Source: Circinella minor
Lineage: Eukaryota > Mucoromycota > Mucoromycetes > Mucorales > Lichtheimiaceae
DNA: 15,139 bases
Direction of reading: 5' to 3'
Assembly: GCA_016758965.1 (NCBI GenBank)
Contig: JAEPRB010000525.1
Location: 1-15,139, forward strand
Under the pieces are notes generated by a model that was not told the origin of the DNA, did no database searches, and worked only from the letters and a program-made list of their open reading frames with translations. Positions 8,631 to 15,139 of this stretch are shown here, piece after piece (the first letter of the stretch is position 1; each line of letters begins with the position of its first letter). The position numbers were made by a program, and so were the translations under genes.

Positions 8631-9096
8631 AAAAAAATATTTATATGTATAAAAAATAATAATAATAAAAAAGAATATATTTCTCTTTTGTCACGTCTTT
8701 TTTTAAATGTTTTCTTGGGTTTGCTCATAATGGTATATAAAAATATAAAGATGGGGGGGGAGAGAAAGGATTCATTTTTTTTTTTTGCAAGTTGTTTGTT
8801 AATTGTTGTTGGGGGGGGGGAGAATATATATGTTTTTTTTTTTTTTATATATATATGTTGTTAAAATTCTGTTGAGTATAGGTTTGTTTTTTAAAAATAT
8901 AGAGTAAAAAAGAAAAGCATATCTTTTTTTTTTTTTTTCCTTTTCGAAAAATTCACCATATTAAAATAATAATAATAATAAAAAGATATATATATAAACA
9001 AACATATACAGATATATATAAATATATACATGGAGGGGGGAGAGAATATGTATATATTTGAAAAAGAAGAAGAGGAGAGAAAAAAAAAAGTGTAAT

Positions 9097-11113
9097 TTAA
9101 AATAAAGTACGACGATTAGAACCATCAGAAAGACCAACGCGTCTTCTTGAAGGTAATGATTGAGATCCACGCTTCTTGTTACTGATATTGGTATTATTTT
9201 CGGACATGGGGGCATTTTCATCATCATCAACACCATCTACACTTTTACGTTTTTTATCTATGGAATTAGAATAAGTCGTAGTTGAAGGTGTTGATTTTTG
9301 TGTTTTATTCATCATCAATGTCTTTTTCTTTAATGTCGTTGTTGTTTGTGTTGTCGTTTTTGATTTTAAAGAAGAAGATAAAGATTTTTTTAAATCAACC
9401 TTTTGATTGTCTTTTTTAGTGAATGGTGCAACTTTAATCGTTTTTTCTTGTTCAACAACTTTCGGAGCTTGTTGTGGTGGTTCTGGATTATCTCGATGAA
9501 TAGGTTGAATAGTAGTTCCTTGAATCGTTCGACTCATCCATGGCTAATAAATAAATAGAAAAAAATAAATAAATAAATGTGGTGGATGGTGGGAAAGGGA
9601 GGAGAAATAATATATAAATGTTACTATAAAAAAAAAAAAAAAACTTACGGGAATATTTTCCTTATTATCTTGATGTAATCGAATAGTTTTTATAGTCTTT
9701 TTCTTGTCAGTAAGTGTTGTCGATGTTTTATTGGTGTTTTTTGCTTCAAGTGCAGAATCTTTATGCCAAGATACATTTTGATCCAATTTTTCATCATATA
9801 CTTTTTGAGACCAACGATAAGATAAACGTGTATAAATGTGTTCAATTGTCTTTTTGTGATCCTTCGTTTTGTTATTCTCTTTAATTAATTCTTGTAAAGC
9901 CTAAAAGAAAGGAATATATGTAAAAAAAAAAATAGGATTTGTTTAATGAAGAAGAAACAAGAAGAAATAGTAAAATAAAAAAAAATAAAAAAACGTACTA
10001 AACGTATATTTTTCTTGTGCTTTACAAAAAGGGAGTATGCACGTTCCAATTGGACATTTGCGCAGTCGTTGCACATCATTATCATCAGACATAGTTCTTG
10101 AATAGATCTCAGACTCCAATCGCGTAATTCCATTTCTTTGGCGGAAGTAAGATCTGAATAACGTAGACGCGTTGCACTCCCTTTATTATCTATTCCAAAA
10201 ATCATTTCTTTATATCCAAATGCCATCATGTCTTCTTTATCATCCAATAAGAGAACTGCTTCAACACGTTTATTTTCAATTAAATAAGATATTTGTGCTT
10301 TTGATTCGTAAGGTGCTTGAATATATTCAATCTTTTCTTTCTTTAATTGCTAAAAAAAAAAAAGAGGAGAGAGAAACAAGAATTAACATATTTTTATTGG
10401 ATCGCATTGATATTTTTTTTTTTTTCATTTATTGAAAAAAAAAAAAAAAACCTTACCTCTAATAATACATCATAATTATTATTATTTTTATCGTCGTTGT
10501 TATTTTCATTATTTGTATCATTGTCAATATCATTGCCACTATAATAAAAAAAAAAAGGGGGGGGGGGAAGGAGTGTTATAAAAAAAAAAAAAAAAAGCAA
10601 AGTTATGTGCACATATTATATATATTAAATAAGAACCAACCCCTTGGTTTTTTTCTTTTGGTCGCATGGCAATGGTTTGCCTTCTACTACAACAAGTGGA
10701 ATCACGTTATTTGAACGTAAAATGTCAAGTAATAAAAGTTGTTTTGTTGACCTTTTTTTTTTAAAAAAAAACAAAGAAAAGGATTTGGTCAATGAAAAGA
10801 AATGAAAGAAATAAAACAATGGGTTAGTTGCCATGGTGTTTTTTTTTTTTTTTTTTAAGAAAAAAAGAAAGATAGGGTATGCATACTCGTCATTCGTATT
10901 GTCTTTATTCTTATTTTTTTCTTCATGAGTCTCTTTTTCTTTTAGGTCATTGTCTTTATTATTTTTTAATAATAATGAATCACTGGATTTTGAAAAAACA
11001 TGTTGAAATAATGCGTGACCATCGACTGCTACTGTTTTTCCAGCATATTCTTTAATGTGTACAGGTTGATGGATTGACTTGACTAACTTTAGTACCAAGT
11101 TGGTGGAACCCAT
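9097..11113 (-). CDS. Divergent XPG/EXO1-family protein, probable pseudonuclease
   Basis: Six exons on the minus strand: 11113-10887, 10751-10641, 10538-10457, 10349-9999, 9900-9649 and 9543-9097, giving 489 residues. The frame closes at every junction; the second donor (GTTGGT) is unusual but the only one that keeps frame. The XPG N-region is MGSTNLVLKLVKSI to AGKTVAVDGHALFQHV (1-38), then NNVIPLVVVEGKPLP (90-104). The I-region is IEYIQAPYESKAQISYL (148-163) to KEDMMAFGYKEMIFGID (178-194). Against EXO1, D31, E155 and D180 match ligands, but the FDG aspartate is E99, and the second acids of EAD and DSD are K157 and K178. The helical arch is replaced by Asn/Asp-rich sequence (114-136), and the glycines of the helix-hairpin-helix are gone. 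The C-terminal half (from about 300) is polar, with a KEN motif (337-339), KKRK (438-441) and an RRTLF end. FEN1 or MKT1-like origin is possible. Fold membership is firm; loss of nuclease activity is inferred. Confidence 0.82.
10557..10567. repeat. G11 run within an A(n)G(n) polypurine block
   Basis: In the second intron of the EXO1-like gene, A11 is directly followed by G11 and then AAGGAG. In the transcript direction this is C11-T11, forming the pyrimidine tract of the acceptor ending TTATAG at 10539. Confidence 0.8.
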
Positions 11114-11571
11114 ATTTCATATACAAAGAACTCTCTCTCTTTTTTTTTTTTTTGAAAAAAAAAAAAAAGACTAGACAAAAACAACAACCTCTTTTTTTGT
11201 TTTTTTTTTTTCTTCTTTTTTCTTTCTATTTGAAAAAAAGGGAAATAAAGTGATGAAAAAAAAAAAAAAAAAAGGTGATTGGAAAGAAAGAAAGGGATGA
11301 GGGAAACGAAAAAAAAAAAAAAAAAAAGAGAGAATGGAAATAAAAATTTCGTGTTGCCCTAAAAAAAAATCTGGGCTGTGCGTTTAACTCGATAAAAAAA
11401 AAAATTGGGGAAAAAAAAAAAAAAAAACTCTACTTTATTAAGTTCTTTTCGGTTGTGAATATAAGTTATTTCACTTGTTTTTTATGAATTTTTTAAAATA
11501 GTATTCAATATTCATATATCTCTATGGTAAAAAAAAAGAAAAGTTACAGTCTATTCGGAGAAACTCCTAAA

Positions 11572-11595
11572 TTTGCGCGTACGACACGCGCGTGT
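11572..11595. promoter_or_regulatory. E2F-like site and CG-rich palindrome upstream of the EXO1-like gene
   Basis: TTTGCGCG (11572-11579) fits the E2F/DP consensus TTTSSCGC-like core. A few bases on, ACACGCGCGTGT (11584-11595) is a perfect 12-base palindrome. CG-rich words are rare in this AT-rich spacer. The pair lies about 460-480 bases upstream of the EXO1-like start. A cell-cycle role is inference. Confidence 0.3.
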
Positions 11596-11630
11596 GTATA
11601 AAATATTTTTGGTTATTTTAAAATTTGTGG

Positions 11631-11669
11631 TGGTAACAAATCACAAAATGATTTTTTGTATCGTTACCA
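11631..11669. repeat. Nested inverted repeat
   Basis: Outer arms TGGTAAC (11631-11637) and GTTACCA (11663-11669) enclose inner arms AAATCA and TGATTT around a CAAAA loop. It could form a short hairpin or be a protein-binding palindrome. No function is known. Confidence 0.45.
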
Positions 11670-12283
11670 TTCCTTTTTTTTTTTTTTTTTACCAATAGAA
11701 TCAGGTTATTACAATCGGGTTTTACTTACGGATTTATTAAAGTTTAGAAATAATGGATTGCATATTTGCTTACGACGAAAAAAAAGTAAGATAATAATGT
11801 AAGGGGGGAAGAAGTTTGCATCATCATGAAATCATTTTTCATTATTATTATTTGTCACACTGCATCAAGAAAAAAAAAAAAAAAGGTTGTTTTTAATAAG
11901 AAAAGAAAGAAAAATCTTAAAATGTTTAATTCGTTTGTGTTTCGTATATTCGTATACGTTTTTATAAATACGTAAATAAATAAATAAATGATAACTAAAT
12001 GTACTATGTTTAACATGTAACGTAAGTACGTAATATTATTTATTATTAAATTCCATTTCAACTAACGCTCCTTGGTCTTCTTTTTAATATAAAAATGTGC
12101 TTCTTTTCTTTTCTTTAACACCAAACAATTTGCATGATCTCTCTCTTTCTCTCCCCTTTTAATTTTATCCCTTCTTTTTTTACTACCAAATTAAAAAAAA
12201 AATATTATACTCTATTAAAATATAGTAAATATGTATTACATATATAAAATATATTTAATCAAAATGATGTTATAAAGTAAAGG

Positions 12284-12326
12284 ATCTGTATATAATAAGG
12301 TGTATATATAATAAGGTGTATATATA
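12284..12326. repeat. Short direct repeat, unit about 17 bases
   Basis: The word TATATAATAAGGTGTA is present twice in tandem, followed by another TATATA. It lies downstream of PXMP4 in non-coding DNA. Confidence 0.6.
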
Positions 12327-12338
12327 AATAAAAAAAAA

Positions 12339-12360
12339 GGGAAGGGAAGGGAAGGGAAGG
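12339..12360. repeat. GGGAA pentanucleotide array, potential G-quadruplex
   Basis: Four GGG runs separated by AA (12339-12356), plus a final GG, meet the simple G-quadruplex rule on the plus strand. It is about 100 bases past the PXMP4 stop, on the strand opposite to its transcript. Confidence 0.75.
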
Positions 12361-12459
12361 AGAAACAAAAGTAAAAAAAAACAGTAATAATAATAATAAA
12401 AAAACAATAGGGTTTGTCTATAATCTATATAGATATAATATTATATATATATATTTTAC

Positions 12460-13226
12460 TTATTTATTATGCCATATTAAAGTACGTAATGAATTCCAAG
12501 TATCAGAATCACGATAAATATATTGCATAGATGCACGAAGTGATGGTTGAAGAGTATTTTCATCACATTGGAATAAATACATCACCATACCCCAAGATAC
12601 TGCTGCAAAAATAGGATAAGTATGTTTAGGTGCTTCAATCATTTTTCGTTGAACAGGTACTTTAACTAAAGCAATAGCTACACGAGCAAAAATATACAAG
12701 ACAATCTTTTATATAATAACAAAAAGTTAAACTTTCTTCTTCTTCTTCTTTATCCCAAAAGTCCCACTTTTATATAAAGAGTTTTTTTACCTGTTGATTG
12801 ATAGCATTATTTTCACCAAAAACATAATAACCACCTAATAACCCAGCAACAAATGTATGAATATCTGCATGTTTACCTCCATTCAATTTCTTTTGTATAA
12901 ACATAGCTGTTTTATAAATAACAGCAAAGGTTCCTAAGTTTTGAGCATGTTGTTTAGTGGCTCTAAAGATATATCGTAACTTATCCATTGTACTATAATA
13001 TTATATATAAATAAATAGAATGGTTTAATATTATTATTATTATTATTATTTATAAAATATATAATATTATATTAACTCACGATCCAGATTTGAATAAAAA
13101 GGCCATTACAAGAGCATGAGGAAATCGAATTCGACTACCATAGACAATACCATTACGGAAACCTTTCAAGATGGTAAGAACATCATGATAGTTGGGATTT
13201 AAAGCAATCGCTTCCAATACATCCAT
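12460..13226 (-). CDS. PXMP4: Peroxisomal membrane protein 4 (PXMP4, PMP24; Tim17-like family)
   Basis: Three exons on the minus strand: 13226-13081, 12992-12791 and 12705-12460, giving 197 residues (human PXMP4 is 212). Introns are 88 and 85 bases, with donors GTGAGT and GTAAAA. Family signatures are strong: LTILKGFRNGIVYGSRIRFP (17-36), HALVMAFLFKSGS (37-49), LLGGYYVFGENNAINQQ (100-116), AAVSWGMVMYLFQ and TLQPSLRASMQYIYRDSDTW. The hydrophobic segments fit a multi-pass membrane protein of the Tim17/Tim22/PXMP4 superfamily. In animals it is an integral peroxisomal membrane protein; its transport role is not settled. The start is the only ATG ahead of the conserved KGFRNG block. AATAAA at 12467-12462 overlaps the stop region and may serve as the polyadenylation signal. 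No truncation or frameshift is seen. Confidence 0.96.
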
Positions 13227-13388
13227 TCTATATTATATTTATGTATATACAAAAAAAAAAAAAAAAAAAAGGAAAGTTTTTAAAAGAGAAAAGATAAAAA
13301 AAAAAAAATCCCCTCCCTTTTTCTCGGTTGTACTTTTTTTTTTTTTTTTTTCACTTTTTCACATGAATTAAAATAGGTGACTTAAAAA

Positions 13389-13450
13389 TTTCGCAAGGTG
13401 CGAAAAAGCTTTTGGCATATGATTACTTTAAAGTGATAGAATCCAAAAGC
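13389..13450. promoter_or_regulatory. Two inverted repeats in the PXMP4 upstream region
   Basis: First repeat: TTTCGC-AAGGT-GCGAAA (13389-13405). Second: GCTTTTGG (13408-13415) pairs with CCAAAAGC (13443-13450) around a central near-palindrome with core ACTTTAAAGT (13425-13434). Both have nearly perfect dyad symmetry and sit 163-225 bases upstream of the PXMP4 start. They could be transcription-factor palindromes. Confidence 0.4.
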
Positions 13451-13453
13451 CGA

Positions 13454-13458
13454 TTGGC
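13454..13458 (-). promoter_or_regulatory. CCAAT box upstream of PXMP4
   Basis: ATTGG on the plus strand reads CCAAT toward PXMP4, about 228 bases before its start and directly beside the inverted repeats. It is a plausible HAP-complex site; the motif is short. Confidence 0.3.
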
Positions 13459-13761
13459 TAAGAATACCTTTATTTTATTTCTATGACGATTCAAACAGTC
13501 TAACTTTTATATAGTAAGTACTCTTTTCAATAACATTACCTATATACACAAAATATTTTTTATTTATCTTATAATCAAAAGGTATTATAATAACCATTTG
13601 TTTGTTATTTTTTTAAAATTTTATTTGTCAAGTATCTTAACATGATATAATAGTACTACTAGTTGTAGCGAGTTTCCCCTGACATCAACTATCTTTTAAG
13701 TAACACACATAAATAACACAGATCCCTTAATTTTACCCCGCACTTAACTTCCCACGAATCT

Positions 13762-13780
13762 GTCTCTCTCTCTCTCTCTC
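13762..13780. repeat. CT dinucleotide microsatellite
   Basis: TCTCTCTCTCTCTCTCTC is followed by T6, in the spacer between PXMP4 and the last gene. Confidence 0.85.
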
Positions 13781-14808
13781 TTTTTTAAGTCGATTTTCCC
13801 CATTTTTAATTTCAGACGGATTTCCTTTAATAAATTGGTTTCTTGGTTTCTAATCACTCAAGATATATTTCATTGCCAAGAAAACTTATTCTTTTCTACT
13901 TGTTTCTTAAAAAGAATACTTACTGCCATTTAGTTCACCTTATTGCACTCAGTCTTCTTAATTATTATCTTTTGTAAAAAAGTATTTTGGTGTTCCCCGT
14001 GTTTTATGTACAGTAGATGATAAAAAGTAGTATTTTTATTTAGTGTATAGAGCACTAGTAAATGTTTATTTTAAATATACTCGAGTTCAAGTTGAGATAA
14101 CGATAATATTTGTATAATAATCAAATAAATATGATACAGAGTGATAATGTATGTATGTAGTTGTATATTGAGCTTTTATAATTTAAGAATTCAATTGTTA
14201 TTACACTCAAACGTCAAAAGTTTATGTAATCGATAAATAAATATAAGATAATAATCTCTTGTATAAAATAAAATAAATAAAACAACCCAAATTATATGAT
14301 GTTGAGAGTGATCAATGGAAAAAAAATTCTAAAAAATAAAGAATGGTGTAAGGAGGTATGATTGATATAATAATGATTTACTTCCATTTGACCATTCAAA
14401 GTCTTGTTATCCCCCCCATGACTTTTTGATTTGACTCTACTGTCTTTAGTTGTGCGTACGCATTGATCCTACCTACTATTCTGTCCAACAAATGTACAAA
14501 ATAGTTATTACATCAACTTGATTATCTCCCTCCTCTACCTCCACTCGTTTGAGACCACAGTGTACGTAATACGTAAGAGAGTTGATTATATGACCGAAAA
14601 AAAAAAAACTTGTTAAATAAAATGTTTCATAAAGTTATCTTTTATTAGCATCATATCGTAGTTCTCTACTGTAGAGTGGGACGGGTGGGAAAAAAAAGAA
14701 CAATAGAAATGAACATTTTATATATTCATCACTGACTTTGAAAATAGAAAAAAGGGGGGGGTTCTGCATTTTCTACGACTACCCAGAAGTTTACTTTTTT
14801 TCCCCGGT

Positions 14809-14859
14809 CACGTGGTCCGAAGGTTAAGTTTTCAGAATCCGGAACAATTATTCTCCGGA
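14809..14859 (+). promoter_or_regulatory. Promoter patch of the last gene: E-box and paired TCCGGA palindromes
   Basis: CACGTG (14809-14814) is a perfect E-box core for bHLH factors. TCCGGA occurs at 14838-14843 and again at 14854-14859; each is a palindrome, and together they make a symmetrical pair. They lie 100-150 bases upstream of the ATG at 14960, in a GC-richer island. The word CGGAACAA (14840-14847) also occurs in the PPR promoter patch at 8088. Confidence 0.4.
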
Positions 14860-14959
14860 CAAAAAATAGTAACACCGTCCAAAAAAATTGTTTTTTTTTT
14901 TTTTTGTTATTTTTATTATCATTAATTTTTACTATTATTATTGCTATTATTTTATTAAA

Positions 14960-15139
14960 ATGAATCCTACTACCATTATCAACAACTCAACTTCCAGATA
15001 TTGTTCTGATTTTAAATGCATTCGTTCGATTGAATTGTTTTGTGGCAAGCGCGATTTCTACAAAACGTGTATTACATGCCGAAATAAAAACAGCGATGTT
15101 GGCAAAGCGATCCCTGCTGAATTGCTTATTACTATGAGC
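14960..15139 (+). CDS. Partial gene, N-terminal 60 residues with cysteine-rich zinc-knuckle-like start
   Basis: An open frame runs from ATG 14960 to the window end without a stop, so the 3' part is missing. Its composition is less AT-biased than the flanking spacer and includes rare words such as GGCAAGCGCGAT. Residues 15-40 contain Cys-x4-Cys (CSDFKC), then Phe and Cys at 27-28, and the motif YKTCITCRNKN with Cys-x2-Cys at 37-40. Paired cysteines separated by an aromatic-containing stretch and ending in (Y/H)KTCxxCR resemble short zinc-binding knuckles in expanded Mucoromycota protein families. It is followed by AIPAELLITMS, which may begin a helix. I do not recognise a named gene. A promoter-like patch lies just upstream, and an AT-rich leader with a T14 run (14891-14904) precedes the start. 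Confidence 0.6.
   Translation, partial: MNPTTIINNSTSRYCSDFKCIRSIELFCGKRDFYKTCITCRNKNSDVGKAIPAELLITMS

Larger units (their letters stand above)
7970..9096. other. Gene-free stretch with PPR promoter and dense microsatellites
   Basis: I see no convincing gene. Next to the PPR start lies a TTTA repeat (7974-7993), then A runs (8000-8013, 8126-8146) and a compact GC-richer promoter patch at 8060-8120. Further on are a TA run (8319-8340), a T19 run (8484-8502) followed by A12, a GA-rich run (8600-8630), a G10 run (8811-8820), AT runs around 8824-8858 and a T15 run (8924-8938). The right end holds the 3' region of the EXO1-like gene, with AT- and AG-rich sequence at 8985-9089. Confidence 0.7.
11114..12459. 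other. Gene-free stretch: EXO1-like promoter side and PXMP4 3' side
   Basis: No supportable gene is seen in either strand. Near the EXO1-like start there are facing T16 and A13 runs (11140-11169) and five more A runs up to 11427. A GC-rich spot with TTTGCGCG and a CG palindrome lies at 11572-11595. An inverted repeat lies at 11631-11669. Two TACGTA palindromes occur at 11969 and 12027. Positions 12280-12360 hold AT-rich direct repeats and a GGGAA array downstream of PXMP4. Confidence 0.7.
13227..14959. other. Gene-free stretch between divergent genes
   Basis: I find no supportable gene in this 1.7 kb; frames are short in all phases. The left end is the PXMP4 promoter, with A19 (13252-13270) and T16 (13335-13350) runs, two hairpin-forming repeats (13389-13450) and a CCAAT box. 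A CT run lies at 13762-13780. Two TACGTA palindromes occur near 14564 and 14571. The right end (14800-14870) is a GC-richer promoter patch for the last gene. The composition of 13480-14760 is less homopolymeric than the other spacers. Confidence 0.7.

Noticed and set aside
8528..8728. Minus-strand open frame starting MSKPKKTFKKRRDKREIYS
   Set aside because: The basic start looks protein-like, but after 19 residues it becomes Leu/Phe/Ser low-complexity sequence made by T runs, TTA and CT microsatellites. No good splice donor follows the basic part.
11826..11968. Plus-strand frame starting MKSFFIIIICHTAS, whose start context (ATCATCATGAAATC) resembles that of the surface-protein gene
   Set aside because: It runs at once into a poly-lysine homopolymer and then AT-rich filler; no cysteine module or acceptor follows. 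A decayed paralogue fragment is possible but not supportable.
1..15139. CRISPR arrays, rRNA genes, integrase sites or prokaryotic operons
   Set aside because: No regularly spaced repeats with unique spacers and no rRNA-like or integrase-like sequence were seen; introns exclude a prokaryotic origin.

Overview
This window looks like nuclear DNA from an early-diverging fungus, most likely Mucoromycota (Mucorales or a relative). The base composition is strongly AT-rich, with homopolymer runs of 10 to 26 A or T throughout. Genes carry short introns (67 to 145 bases) with GT donors and T-rich AG acceptors. The protein types (RPF2, PXMP4, a mitochondrial PPR protein, a small cysteine-rich GPI-type protein, an F-box/LRR relic) fit a fungus. 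No RNA gene, CRISPR array or prokaryotic operon structure was seen. Species assignment is inference.

Layout from left to right. Positions 1-124 resemble the terminal repeat of a DNA transposon running off the left edge. Positions 220-2182 hold a decayed F-box/leucine-rich-repeat gene on the plus strand. Positions 2183-3509 are non-coding and unusually rich in the palindrome TACGTA. A two-exon plus-strand gene (3510-3969) encodes a 130-residue secreted eight-cysteine protein with a GPI-type tail. It converges on a four-exon minus-strand gene for the ribosome-assembly factor RPF2 (4366-5579). Upstream on the same strand is a single-exon 717-residue mitochondrial-type PPR protein (5816-7969). 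After 1.1 kb of simple-sequence DNA comes a six-exon minus-strand gene (9097-11113) for a divergent XPG/EXO1-family protein that has lost key active-site residues. Next are 1.3 kb of non-coding DNA and a three-exon minus-strand gene for the peroxisomal membrane protein PXMP4 (12460-13226). Positions 13227-14959 are non-coding. The window ends in the first 60 codons of a plus-strand gene with a cysteine-rich, possibly zinc-binding start.

The genes do not form one pathway. They are ordinary housekeeping genes (60S ribosome assembly, organelle RNA metabolism, peroxisome membrane) beside fast-evolving ones (surface protein, F-box/LRR relic, degenerate nuclease). The strongest lead is the EXO1-like protein: its fold landmarks and open exons are kept, but acidic metal ligands, the helical-arch basic patch and the DNA-binding helix-hairpin-helix are replaced, which suggests a retained pseudonuclease. 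Gene models were spliced by eye; the reading frame closes across every proposed junction, but no transcript evidence was available.
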